Part shown: in pieces, positions 7,566-15,512 of the stretch
Numbering within the stretch: position 1 is the stretch's first letter
Layout: every line of letters begins with the position of its first letter
Source: Pseudomonadota bacterium
GTDB taxonomy: Bacteria; Pseudomonadota; Gammaproteobacteria; Steroidobacterales; Woeseiaceae
Reading direction: 5' to 3'
Length of the DNA: 36,289 bases
Assembly (NCBI GenBank): GCA_022563505.1
Contig: JADFNG010000016.1
Span: 1 to 36,289, forward strand
Position numbers and translations under genes: made by a program
The notes under the pieces: model-generated
What the model was told of the DNA's origin: nothing
Seen by the model: only the letters and a program-made list of their open reading frames with translations
Databases searched by the model: none

Positions 7566-9206
7566 ATGTACACAAAGTTTTTTGGGCTAAACGAGAAACC
7601 ATTCGCGATCACGCCGGATCCGCGCTATCTGTTTATGAGCGCCCGACATAGTGAAGGACTCGCGCACCTCCTCTATGGCGTTACCGAAAGCGGCGGTTTC
7701 ATCCAGCTAACCGGCGAGGTCGGTACCGGCAAGACAACGCTCGTGCGCACGCTGCTGGGCAAGTTACCCGACGAAGTCGACATTGCCCTGATACTCAACC
7801 CCCAGGTCACCGTGCTGGAGTTTCTGCAAGTCATCTGCCAGGAACTGGCCGTACCGCTGCCCAAGGACAGCACCAGCACCATGGCGTTGGTCGACGCGCT
7901 GAATCGTTATCTACTCGACGCCCATTCGCGCGGTCGCCGTACCATCCTGATGGTCGATGAAGCGCAGAACCTGTCTGATGAGGTACTCGAACAACTGCGA
8001 TTGCTGACGAACCTCGAAACCGCAAAACAGAAGTTGTTGCAGATCATTCTGATTGGCCAGCCGGAGTTGCGAGAGGTTCTCGCCAAAAACAGTCTTCGAC
8101 AACTCGCTCAACGCGTCACCGGGAGGTACCACCTGGAACCCCTGTCACGAAATGAAACGATGCAGTACATTGATCATCGACTAAAAGTGGCCGGCAGCGT
8201 CGGCGAAATTTTTGATGATCGCGCGAAACGCCAGGTACATCGGCTGGCTCGCGGAATCCCGCGAGTGATCAACGTCATTTGCGATCGGGCGTTGCTTGGG
8301 GCATACGGACAGGAAACTCGCAATGTGAGCAGCAAGCTCGTCAAGCGTGCGGCGCTTGAAGTGTCGGGACAGCCTTCGGCCCCCCGCGTACTCAAATGGG
8401 TTGCCGCCATACTTGCAATCTCAGCATTGGCCTTGATCGGCGGAAGCCTGTTGCCGCCGGCCATTGATGTGGACGCAGCAGCGGAAAGTGCCATGCTCGA
8501 GCAACCTGACACGACAATGCCGGAACCTGTCGCCGTTGCAGAAAGCAACACGGCAGAGCCGCTGCAATATGATCCCGAGCCCGGCTTCGAACAACAACTG
8601 GTCGCGGGCAACCTGGGCGTATCGCGGCAACAGTCATTGTCTCAAATGCTAATGCTTTGGGGTGTCGAGACCGACGAGGGCTCTGCCTACGACTGTGCCA
8701 CATTGGGATCCTACGGCTTGAGTTGCCTGCAACAACGCGGCTCGTGGAATCTTCTCAGGCAGCTTGACCGTCCAGCCATTCTTACCCTGGTTGACAGCAG
8801 CGGCAATTCCTACGAATCCGTCGTGACAGCGTTAAGTGACTCTGAAGTTGAGTTTACGATTAACGGCGGTAAAAAAGTCTATCCGCTGGCCGATGTGTCG
8901 GAACTCTGGTTTGGCCGCTACCTGATTGTCTGGCGACCGCCCAATGGATCGGCGGGCGCGATTGCTCCGGGTATGCGAAACATCAACGTGTTGTGGTTAC
9001 GCGAAAGCCTCGCAGCACTCGCAAACGAAACGCTGCCTGGCAGTGGGGACAGGCGTTATTTCGATACTGCCCTTGAGGTGCAACTGCGGGATTTTCAACG
9101 ACGGCATCGCTTGCAAATAGACGGTCTTGCGGGTCAGCGGACACAAATTTTAATTAACTCGATGCTGGCGCACGATGGCACGCCGCGCCTGTCGGGCGAT
9201 GGTTAA
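7566..9206 (+). CDS. GspA/ExeA-like ATPase with peptidoglycan-binding domain
   Basis: A 546-residue protein. The N-terminal AAA ATPase has MYTKFFGLNEKPFAITPDPRYL, typical of ExeA/GspA, Walker A GEVGTGKT (50-57) and Walker B ILMVDEA (127-133). A transmembrane segment follows at about 278-297, then a periplasmic region ending in a PG_binding_1-like domain (LRDFQRRHRLQIDGLAG, about 510-530). In Aeromonas, ExeA pairs with ExeB to insert the type II secretin through peptidoglycan. The next gene encodes a GspB-like partner 21 bp downstream. No other type II secretion genes are here. A TAGAAT box at 7531-7536 could be its -10 element, but this is weak. MshM-like ATPases are a related alternative. 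Confidence 0.8.
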   Translation: MYTKFFGLNEKPFAITPDPRYLFMSARHSEGLAHLLYGVTESGGFIQLTGEVGTGKTTLVRTLLGKLPDEVDIALILNPQVTVLEFLQVICQELAVPLPKDSTSTMALVDALNRYLLDAHSRGRRTILMVDEAQNLSDEVLEQLRLLTNLETAKQKLLQIILIGQPELREVLAKNSLRQLAQRVTGRYHLEPLSRNETMQYIDHRLKVAGSVGEIFDDRAKRQVHRLARGIPRVINVICDRALLGAYGQETRNVSSKLVKRAALEVSGQPSAPRVLKWVAAILAISALALIGGSLLPPAIDVDAAAESAMLEQPDTTMPEPVAVAESNTAEPLQYDPEPGFEQQLVAGNLGVSRQQSLSQMLMLWGVETDEGSAYDCATLGSYGLSCLQQRGSWNLLRQLDRPAILTLVDSSGNSYESVVTALSDSEVEFTINGGKKVYPLADVSELWFGRYLIVWRPPNGSAGAIAPGMRNINVLWLRESLAALANETLPGSGDRRYFDTALEVQLRDFQRRHRLQIDGLAGQRTQILINSMLAHDGTPRLSGDG

Positions 9207-9227
9207 GGTTACAACCTGGAACGAGTC

Positions 9228-9863
9228 ATGTCTTTTATTCTCGACGCACTGAAGAAATCGGAAGCAGATCGGCAACAGCAAAGCGCACCGGACATGTCCA
9301 GTGTGCCGACCGGTACGGTAAAGGCGGCAACACCGCGCTGGCTGTGGATGCTCGTCGGCTTGCTTGCGGTCAACCTGGTGGTCGTCACGGTGATTCTGGT
9401 CAAACCGTCACCCGTCACGCCAACGACAGGCGTCGCTCGAACGCCAGAAAGAGTCGTGGAGCCCCCGCCCGCAAACCCACCGGCGCAGGAAATTCCGCTG
9501 CCGGTAGGCAGTGAAAAAGACCTGCCAGCGGGACAGGAACAGCGACCTCCCGCTGAACCGGTACGGGAATTCAGACCGGAGGTGTTCAGGGCGCAAGCGC
9601 CTGTGCAGACGACAGCGCCTGTTACGACGCAAACCCGGCTTACGTTTAACGACTTGCGCGTCGGCGGTAATATCAGCTTGCCCGAATTGAATATCGATAT
9701 TCATGTATACAGCGACCGGTCGGCTGATCGCTTCGTATTCATCAACATGCATCAGTATCGAGAGAACGCCACGCTGGAAGAAGGGCCTTTGTTACGGGAG
9801 ATCACCCCTGAAGGCGTCATTCTTGAATACACTGGCGCCGTATTTCTCCTGCCCAAAAAATAG
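9228..9863 (+). CDS. GspB/ExeB-like general secretion pathway protein B
   Basis: A 211-residue bitopic protein. It begins MSFILDALKKSEADRQ, a conserved opening of GspB/ExeB proteins, has one transmembrane segment at about 43-61, and then a long Pro/Glu-rich periplasmic linker. The conserved C-terminal domain (about 140-211) contains LPELNIDIHVYS, RFVFINMHQYRE and EGVILEYTGAVFLLPK. A GGAACGAG ribosome-binding site precedes the ATG. It would form the inner-membrane/periplasm complex with the ATPase encoded 21 bp upstream, aiding secretin assembly. Its stop is 9 bp from the stop of the convergent SRAP gene. Confidence 0.82.
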   Translation: MSFILDALKKSEADRQQQSAPDMSSVPTGTVKAATPRWLWMLVGLLAVNLVVVTVILVKPSPVTPTTGVARTPERVVEPPPANPPAQEIPLPVGSEKDLPAGQEQRPPAEPVREFRPEVFRAQAPVQTTAPVTTQTRLTFNDLRVGGNISLPELNIDIHVYSDRSADRFVFINMHQYRENATLEEGPLLREITPEGVILEYTGAVFLLPKK

Positions 9864-9872
9864 CAGCGGCGA

Positions 9873-10547
9873 TCACTGCGCAAAAATTGCCTCGCCCGCA
9901 GGCTCGACAAGATCGGCACCCTGATTGCGCGCGTTGTTCACTTTTCGGTCCACTGGCCATGCCTGCATTTTCGGATATACAGCGGCCGCCTCGTTGAGCA
10001 AGTCCGGGTCGCCGTCCATCCAGCGCTGTGCAGGTTCCGGAATCAGGAGCACCGGCATTCGGGAGTGCAACCGGGACATGAACGCATCGGCCGCGGTGGT
10101 CACGATCGCCGCGGTTTGTAACGACTCGCCGGTTTCCTTGTCGGTCCAGTCCTCCCAAAGACCGGCAAACGCACAGGGCGCTTGGTCGAGCGGAGAAATG
10201 TACCAGGGAGTTTTCACCTCGCCATTGCGTTGCCACTCGTAGAACCCGTCCACCAGAATCAGGCAGCGCCTGTCGCGATATGCATTACGAAAGGAGGGCT
10301 TTTCCGCGACGGTTTCGGCACGCGCATTGATCATATGATTGCCAATGGATGCGTCCTTGGCCCAGAAGGGCACGAGACCCCAGCGAAAAGAGGCCAGCTC
10401 CAGCTCGCCGGCTGTGCTGTGCCGAATTGCCACAACCTGCTGGCTTGGCGAAATGTTATAGCGTGGACTCATACCGGCCGAGGTGCGCACGCCAAACAGA
10501 GCCGCCGTTGCCTCGGTGGGTGAGTAGAAGGCGAATCGTCCGCACAC
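9873..10547 (-). CDS. yedK: SRAP-domain protein (YedK/HMCES; abasic-site DNA-protein crosslinker)
   Basis: A 224-residue SRAP protein. The initiator Met is followed by the catalytic Cys (MCGRF, C2), which is exposed by Met removal and attacks abasic sites in single-stranded DNA. Other active-site residues are N74 (MINARAET), E104 (DGFYEW) and H161 (SRLHSRMPVLL). RYNISPSQ and RWGLVPFWAKD are also typical. The GTG start is only one base after the stop of the ABC permease gene (TAG-A-GTG), so it is the last gene of that operon. The family acts in abasic-site protection and is often SOS-linked; the pairing with an ABC exporter has no obvious functional reason. Confidence 0.92.
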   Translation of the reverse strand: MCGRFAFYSPTEATAALFGVRTSAGMSPRYNISPSQQVVAIRHSTAGELELASFRWGLVPFWAKDASIGNHMINARAETVAEKPSFRNAYRDRRCLILVDGFYEWQRNGEVKTPWYISPLDQAPCAFAGLWEDWTDKETGESLQTAAIVTTAADAFMSRLHSRMPVLLIPEPAQRWMDGDPDLLNEAAAVYPKMQAWPVDRKVNNARNQGADLVEPAGEAIFAQ

Positions 10548-10548
10548 T

Positions 10549-11322
10549 CTATTCCCGAATGCCTATACCGCGGTTTAACAGCATGAGACTTGCCGTGAAC
10601 AAGCCGACGGCAAACACGCCGACGATCAGGTACGCGTAACCGATGTTGATGTCTGAGGTTCCCAGTATGCCGTAGCGAAATGCGTTCACCATATAAAGGA
10701 TCGGATTCGCGAGACTCACCTTCTGCCAGAATTCCGGCAGCATCGAGATTGAATAAAAGACACCGCCCAGATAGGTGAGTGGCGTGAGCACGAACGTTGG
10801 AACGATTGAAATGTCATCGAATTTTCGCGCAAAGACGGCGTTGATGAAACCAGCCAGGGCAAACACAATTGAAGACAACACGACCATCGATATCATGATC
10901 AAGGGATGCTGCACTTCAAGTTGCGTAAATCCCAACGCAATGGCAGTCACCAGCATGCCGACGAAAATTCCTCGTATGACGCCACCGGCAACGTGTCCCA
11001 CGATGATGGCAGCATTTGACATTGGTGAGATGATCATCTCTTCGATATGGCGGCCGAATTTTGCGCCAAAAAAAGACGACACAACATTGCCGTAGGAATT
11101 AGTGATAACCGACATCATGATCAGGCCGGGTGCGATGTACTGCATGTAGTCGTAGCCATCCATGCTGCCGATCCGGCGGCCGATCAAATTGCCAAAAATG
11201 ATGAAGTAAAGTGTCATCGTGATGGCGGGGGGCACGATGGTTTGTATCCAGATCCGCAAGACCCGAAGCACCTCCTTGCGCATGATCGTTTTTACGGCGA
11301 TCAGGTTGAGTTTGATGTCCAT
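10549..11322 (-). CDS. ABC-2 type transporter permease (YadH-like)
   Basis: A 257-residue membrane protein with about six hydrophobic segments. It starts MDIKLNLIAVKTIMRKEVLRVLRIWIQTIVPP, which matches YadH/drug-exporter permeases in length and pattern, and contains YIAPGLIMMSVITNS and a central FGAKFGRHIEEM stretch typical of ABC-2 permeases. The ATG at 11322 lies one base after the ATPase stop; a longer upstream frame only overlaps the ATPase gene. It would form a homodimeric export channel driven by the ATPase. The substrate is unknown. Confidence 0.9.
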   Translation of the reverse strand: MDIKLNLIAVKTIMRKEVLRVLRIWIQTIVPPAITMTLYFIIFGNLIGRRIGSMDGYDYMQYIAPGLIMMSVITNSYGNVVSSFFGAKFGRHIEEMIISPMSNAAIIVGHVAGGVIRGIFVGMLVTAIALGFTQLEVQHPLIMISMVVLSSIVFALAGFINAVFARKFDDISIVPTFVLTPLTYLGGVFYSISMLPEFWQKVSLANPILYMVNAFRYGILGTSDINIGYAYLIVGVFAVGLFTASLMLLNRGIGIRE

Positions 11323-11323
11323 A

Positions 11324-12262
11324 TCAGGCCCCGGCACTGCCTGCATTCGCCTGTTTGCGCTCAACCATGCCGATGAAGAATTCTTCCAGCCTGTTGGCCT
11401 TGTTTCGCAGGCTGACCACGACAATATTCTGCTCGCTGAGACACGCAAATAACTGGTTCAGAGACTGGCCGGCGTCCACTGCCACCTCCAGCTCTCCCTC
11501 ACCAAGAAGCCGGGATTCGAAATTTTCAAGATGGGGAGCAGTCGAGAGGCCGTCACGCAAGGTGAGGATAAAATATTCACGCTGCAGCTTCCGCAAAATG
11601 GTGCTCATGCGTGCATTCTCAACGATTTGGCCGTCATCAATGATGGCAACATGCCGACACAGGCTCTCCGCTTCTTCAAGGTAATGCGTTGTCAGGATAA
11701 TGGTGGTTCCTTCGGCATTAATCCGCCGCAGGTAAGTCCACATAGAGCGCCGAATTTCGATATCGACACCGGCTGTAGGCTCATCGAGGATCAGCAATCG
11801 CGGTTCATGTATCAATGCACGCGCGATCATCAGCCGCCGTTTCATGCCCCCCGAAAGTGTCCGGGCGATAGCGAATCGCTTGTCCCACAAGCGTAGCTCG
11901 GTGAGATATTGCTCCGCTCGCTCCAGTGCCATTTTTCGATCGATGCCGTAATAGCCGGCCTGGTTGACGACAATGTTCAGCACCGAATCGAACAGATTAA
12001 GATTGATTTCCTGCGGTACGAGTCCGATGCAGGCTTTGGCCGCAGCAAGATCGGTATCGATGCTGTGACCGAATATTTCGACGCTCCCGCCGGTCTTGTT
12101 GACCAGCGAGCACACGATGCCAATTGCGGTTGTCTTGCCCGCCCCGTTGGGCCCCAGCAAGGCACAAAAATCACCGGCATCGACCTCAAGGTCGATGCCT
12201 TTCAGAGCCTCAACACCATTCGGGTAAATTTTGCGAAGATTCTTGATGCTAAGCGCGTGCAT
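11324..12262 (-). CDS. ABC transporter ATP-binding protein (YadG-like)
   Basis: A 312-residue ABC ATPase: Walker A GPNGAGKT (about 38-45), Q-loop LVPQE, signature LSGGMKRRL, Walker B LLILDEPTAG and the switch His in TTHYLEEAE. A C-terminal extension of about 90 residues after the core is typical of exporters in the YadG/CcmA-like group. It is cotranscribed with the permease one base downstream and then the SRAP gene. The upstream minus-strand sequence contains TACAAT about 11-16 nt before the ATG, but no convincing -35 box. Confidence 0.92.
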   Translation of the reverse strand: MHALSIKNLRKIYPNGVEALKGIDLEVDAGDFCALLGPNGAGKTTAIGIVCSLVNKTGGSVEIFGHSIDTDLAAAKACIGLVPQEINLNLFDSVLNIVVNQAGYYGIDRKMALERAEQYLTELRLWDKRFAIARTLSGGMKRRLMIARALIHEPRLLILDEPTAGVDIEIRRSMWTYLRRINAEGTTIILTTHYLEEAESLCRHVAIIDDGQIVENARMSTILRKLQREYFILTLRDGLSTAPHLENFESRLLGEGELEVAVDAGQSLNQLFACLSEQNIVVVSLRNKANRLEEFFIGMVERKQANAGSAGA

Positions 12263-12318
12263 GGCGACGCGTATTGTATACGGACTACCGGCAATGGGGG
12301 CATTTTGATTGATCGCAC

Positions 12319-12987
12319 TCAGTCGTCACTTTTCTCGGCGACCTTAAGAGCCGGCGCCTGGGTGCGACAGGCTGCTGAAGCCCAGACCACTGCGCTGGTT
12401 CTGTCGACTTGTGTCAGGACCGTCTGCAAGACGCTGATGTGCGCGGCGCGGCGAACCTCGTGCAAGGGGTGGACGCCGCAGTACAGAAGCTTTCGCCAGA
12501 GTTCGCTGCGGCCAGCCAGACGCAATACCAGTAATTTATGATTTTCGGTCGCGAAGTCGAGAATCCGGACAAGCGTATGTTCGCTGATTTGTTCGCACCA
12601 GTGAACCGTCGCTCCGCACAGCAGCCGTAATACGTAAGGGTTTTGTCGCGCCAGTTGCCAGATGAATCCCAGTCCCGCGGCGATCAGCCTGCTCACGTCT
12701 GCCTGCTGCTCGTGCGATGCGGAGAAGAGGTCCTGGTTTGGATCCTGTTCGAACGCCGTTCGCCAAAACCTGTCATCTCGTTCGCGAAAAGAAAACAATA
12801 GGAAGGGTGCCTCGGCAAGTCGTTCAGCCTGCCGGGGCGTTAAACTGACCAAGCGCCGCGCCAGGTCCTCGCGCAGCCCCCACAGGCGTTCCTGGGCATG
12901 AGGCGAGCGACGCAGGAGCGTGAGAAAGGATTCATTCAGGGCTCGGACATTGTCCATATCGGTCACTTGCGGGCCTTCGTACAGCAT
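12319..12987 (-). CDS. Conserved-looking protein of unknown function
   Basis: A 222-residue predicted protein that I do not recognise. It is soluble, rich in Leu, Arg and Ala, and probably mostly helical, with no signal peptide or membrane segment. It contains a Cys pair in LLCGATVHWCEQ and a Pro-rich NPYVLRLLCG stretch. The start is well supported by GAGGGAG, with its last base 8 nt before the ATG at 12987. It is divergent from the FlhC-like regulator across a 133-bp AT-rich region and lies 56 bp upstream of the ABC ATPase in the same direction, so it could be cotranscribed with the transporter or coregulated with the regulator. Confidence 0.65.
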   Translation of the reverse strand: MLYEGPQVTDMDNVRALNESFLTLLRRSPHAQERLWGLREDLARRLVSLTPRQAERLAEAPFLLFSFRERDDRFWRTAFEQDPNQDLFSASHEQQADVSRLIAAGLGFIWQLARQNPYVLRLLCGATVHWCEQISEHTLVRILDFATENHKLLVLRLAGRSELWRKLLYCGVHPLHEVRRAAHISVLQTVLTQVDRTSAVVWASAACRTQAPALKVAEKSDD

Positions 12988-13120
12988 CGTAATCTCCCTC
13001 TGCTTGGGTATTTTCCCGCCGAATCACGAGATACTCTATTGTTTATTTTTTTCCCAATAGTGGATACTACACCCCTTATAGTAACTGTATATGGTATAAA
13101 TCTATCATAAAGGGGAACAA
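12988..13120. promoter_or_regulatory. AT-rich divergent control region with an inverted repeat
   Basis: This gap is noticeably more AT-rich than its surroundings. It contains an inverted repeat CTATTG...CAATAG at 13036-13041 and 13055-13060 around a T-run. It also holds the start signals of both divergent genes. A shared operator for the FlhC-like protein or another regulator is possible but not shown. Confidence 0.45.
13092..13100 (+). promoter_or_regulatory. Extended -10 promoter element of the flhC-like gene
   Basis: TGGTATAAA fits an extended -10 (TGnTATAAT with one mismatch). Transcription would start near 13107, giving a 14-nt leader that contains AAGGGG (13110-13115) five bases before the ATG. 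No clear -35 box is present, as is common for extended -10 promoters. Confidence 0.5.
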
Positions 13121-13705
13121 ATGCGCCTTACCGACAATCGATATGCCCAAGAGCGTGAGCAGTTTGAACTTGCGTTGAGAATGATTCGGCACGAAGCACG
13201 CACGCGCACCATCCGCGAGTGCAGCGGCCTGAATGACGACCGCATCCGCAAATTATATGCGACCTATTTTCGGGACACCGACGCGAATCTCGTCAAGCGC
13301 AGACGGGGTAAATCGCCGCAACAGGTTGCACGTTTTGTGAAAGATGCCGCTCACCAGTTGCAGGCGACGACCCTCATCGCGCTTTTCTGTGCGAGCCTCT
13401 TGTTGCGCATGGACTCCGATAACAAATTGCATGCCTGCTGGCCGCGGCCGGACGTCGAATACGGGCATCGCATCTGCCGTGCCTTTGAATCCTACCTGTT
13501 ACTGCACCCGTCTCCGAAGCTCAGTTTTGAATGGGCCTGGAACCTGCTGCAGAGCATTAGCAAGAATGATGAGCTCTATCTCGCCAATTGCAGACAGTGT
13601 CGTGCAATTTATGTACAAGACTCCTACGCACTCGATGATGAGACCTGTCCCAGCTGTGTGATCATGGCCCGCCAGAAGCCGACGCGTATTTCATCAGGCA
13701 ATTGA
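13121..13705 (+). CDS. FlhC-like transcriptional regulator (orphan)
   Basis: A 194-residue protein, the same length class as E. coli FlhC (192). The C-terminal zinc-binding pattern is present: CRQC (157, 160) and CPSC (176, 179), spaced like FlhC's four Cys. The middle SYLLLHPSPKLSFEWAWNLLQSI resembles FlhC's YRLYLEQCP...ALTRAWTLVRF. The N-terminal ECSGLNDDRIRKLYATYF matches the FlhC segment with LSRGRLIKLYKEL. FlhC works as FlhD4C2 to switch on flagellar class II genes, but no flhD or flagellar gene is in the window. It may instead control other genes, with or without FlhD. A strong SD (AAGGGG) sets the start. Assignment is by motif reading only. Confidence 0.72.
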   Translation: MRLTDNRYAQEREQFELALRMIRHEARTRTIRECSGLNDDRIRKLYATYFRDTDANLVKRRRGKSPQQVARFVKDAAHQLQATTLIALFCASLLLRMDSDNKLHACWPRPDVEYGHRICRAFESYLLLHPSPKLSFEWAWNLLQSISKNDELYLANCRQCRAIYVQDSYALDDETCPSCVIMARQKPTRISSGN

Positions 13706-13775
13706 TACTGCCCGTATTCATCACACGCACATCGGTGGCAGCTCACTGGGTTGCATGTTTCCGGTACACTGCGGC

Positions 13776-13805
13776 CTGCGCGGCCGACATGGCCCGCAGC
13801 TTTTT
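13776..13805 (+). terminator. Candidate intrinsic terminator after the flhC-like gene
   Basis: CTGCGcGGCC (13776-13785) pairs with GGCCCGCAG (13791-13799) as a nine-pair stem with one bulged C and a five-base loop, followed after one C by TTTTT (13801-13805). It lies 70 bp after the regulator's stop and ends just before the nudC ATG. It could therefore end the first transcript or attenuate the second. Confidence 0.5.
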
Positions 13806-13818
13806 GTTGCTTATCGGG

Positions 13819-14736
13819 ATGAGCGTGAACGGGGAAAATATTTTCGCAGGCGCATATGTGGATCGGCATGGCCATGTGCGTACGGACCCGGACTGGCTAT
13901 CTGCAGCGATACAAAGTGATGCGAGCTGGTTTGTACCTGTTTGGGGTACGCGCTGTCTGACCGACGGCGAACCCCCGAGTTTGGTCCTGTTGCAGCGCCA
14001 GAACATCGACGAGTACATCAGCGACGAAGACATCATTTTCCTCGGTATGTACCGTGAGCGCCCCACCTTCGCCGTTGGCATGGACAAAAGCGTCCCGGAG
14101 CCGTTTGCGGAGCGGGGTCAATTTCATGATCTTCGCTACCTGGGCAGCATCTTGCCCGCCGACGATGCAAATCTCGCGGCACATGCCCGAGCCCTGGTTA
14201 TCTGGCACAGACTGCAGAAATTTTGCGGACGTTGTGGCGCCAAAACGCAAACTCAAGCGGGGGGCAATACGCGAAAATGCGTCAACGAAGCCTGTGCGGC
14301 ACTGATATTCCCACGCGTTGAACCCGCGATTATTGTCCTGGTCTCGCATGGCGACCGTTGCCTGCTCGGACGACAGAAGAGCTGGCCCGAGGGCCGGTAC
14401 TCGACCATTGCCGGCTTTGTCGAGCCTGGAGAGAGTCTCGAAGATGCGGTGCGACGTGAAGTCATCGAAGAAACCGATGTACGCGTAGGCAATATTCGCT
14501 ATCACAGCTCGCAGCCCTGGCCGTTTCCATCAGCTTTGATGCTTGGCTTTACCGCAGAAGCGGAAACCGAATCCATCCAGCTGAATGATGGCGAACTTGA
14601 GGACGCCCGCTGGTTCAGTTACAAGGAGTTGACGTCGGGCTTTCCGAAGTTGCCTTACAGGATATCCATCGCGAGAAGGCTGGTCGATGACTGGATAAAT
14701 TCAAACGGGTCATCCGGGCGCATAGACAGCCAATAA
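13819..14736 (+). CDS. nudC: NAD+ / NADH pyrophosphatase (NAD-capped RNA decapping Nudix hydrolase)
   Basis: Hydrolyses NAD(H) to NMN(H) and AMP and removes NAD caps from RNA. The 305-residue product has the NudC zinc ribbon (CGRC at 136-139, then C154 and C159). Its Nudix box GFVEPGESLEDAVRREVIEE (199-218) continues with TDV, Thr replacing the usual Gly of that tail. The diagnostic SQPWPFP is at 231-237. ATG 13819 gives the normal N-terminus (NIFAGAYVDR...); the frame is open further up, but those starts fall in or before the hairpin at 13776-13805. No clear SD precedes the ATG. The last 27 bp overlap the convergent esterase gene. Confidence 0.9.
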   Translation: MSVNGENIFAGAYVDRHGHVRTDPDWLSAAIQSDASWFVPVWGTRCLTDGEPPSLVLLQRQNIDEYISDEDIIFLGMYRERPTFAVGMDKSVPEPFAERGQFHDLRYLGSILPADDANLAAHARALVIWHRLQKFCGRCGAKTQTQAGGNTRKCVNEACAALIFPRVEPAIIVLVSHGDRCLLGRQKSWPEGRYSTIAGFVEPGESLEDAVRREVIEETDVRVGNIRYHSSQPWPFPSALMLGFTAEAETESIQLNDGELEDARWFSYKELTSGFPKLPYRISIARRLVDDWINSNGSSGRIDSQ

Positions 14737-15393
14737 CCAGGCGCTGATATCGGCGATCTCTGGTGCGCAGATCGAATGGGCCATGGGATATTCATGCCAC
14801 TCGACCGTATAGCCAATACTCGTGAGCGCATCCCGGGATTCCTCACCGAGAGCCACCGGAAGCATGGGATCGAACTGCCCGTGAGCGAGGAATAGTGGCA
14901 GCTCACGCGTTTGAGCCTGGTCGTTTTCAACGACCTCGGCTTGCAACGAGGCGCCCAGCGGTAACCAGGTCGACAGCGCCATGAGTCCGGCCAACGTATG
15001 CGGATATCGAAGTGCGGCATGCAGTGCGATGGCGCCACCCTGCGAGAAACCGGCCACAACAATCTTTTCATAAGGAATACCGCGGCCATGCTCCCTCGCC
15101 ACCAGCGCTTCGAGGCTTGCAGCACTTTCCCGAATGCCGTTTTCGTCCTGCGGACCGCCTCGATCGAGAGTCAGGATATCGTACCAGGCACGCATGGTCG
15201 CACCGCCGTTGATGGTAACCGGACGCATCGGCGCATGCGGAAACACAAAGCGCAACGGCAGGCTGTCCGGCAATTGAAGTTCAGGAACGATCGGTTCGAA
15301 ATCATGGCCATCCGCTCCGAGCCCATGCAGCCAGATAACGCTGCCCTGCGGTGACGCTCCTGTTTCGATCTCTACGGTCTCGGGCAAATTCAA
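14710..15393 (-). CDS. estB: Carboxylesterase / lysophospholipase-type alpha/beta hydrolase
   Basis: A 227-residue serine hydrolase of the carboxylesterase-2 (EstB/acyl-protein thioesterase-like) family. It has the oxyanion segment VIWLHGLGADGHDF, the nucleophile in GFSQGG (S117), the acid in GQFDPMLP (D175), the base in YPMAHS (H206), and AWYDI as in the family. The TTG at 15393 is preferred because AAGGA lies 8 nt upstream and the length matches known enzymes. The frame continues to 15492, but that would run through the argR promoter. It would cleave short-chain acyl or lysophospholipid esters. It converges with nudC with a 27-bp overlap. Confidence 0.87.
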   Translation of the reverse strand: MNLPETVEIETGASPQGSVIWLHGLGADGHDFEPIVPELQLPDSLPLRFVFPHAPMRPVTINGGATMRAWYDILTLDRGGPQDENGIRESAASLEALVAREHGRGIPYEKIVVAGFSQGGAIALHAALRYPHTLAGLMALSTWLPLGASLQAEVVENDQAQTRELPLFLAHGQFDPMLPVALGEESRDALTSIGYTVEWHEYPMAHSICAPEIADISAWLLAVYAPG

Positions 15394-15456
15394 TGGTGAT
15401 GTCCTTGTTTCAGCGCGCCGACGGGCGCAGAGACGCAGTGTAGCAGGGCAAAGTCC

Positions 15457-15504
15457 TTGACGGTTTATGCATAATATGCTCATAATATGCACATATTTAT
15501 GCAG
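15457..15504 (+). promoter_or_regulatory. Promoter with tandem ARG boxes controlling the arginine operon
   Basis: A sigma-70-type promoter TTGACG (15457-15462), an 18-bp spacer, and CATAAT (15481-15486). Two ARG-box-like palindromes overlap it: TGCATAATATGCTCAT (15468-15483) and TGCACATATTTATGCA (15488-15503). Their centres are about 20 bp apart, as expected for a pair of ArgR sites bound by one hexamer. ArgR would block RNA polymerase here when arginine is high, giving autoregulation and control of the downstream operon. AGGA at 15503-15506 serves as the argR ribosome-binding site. Confidence 0.75.
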
Positions 15505-15512
15505 GACGGATC

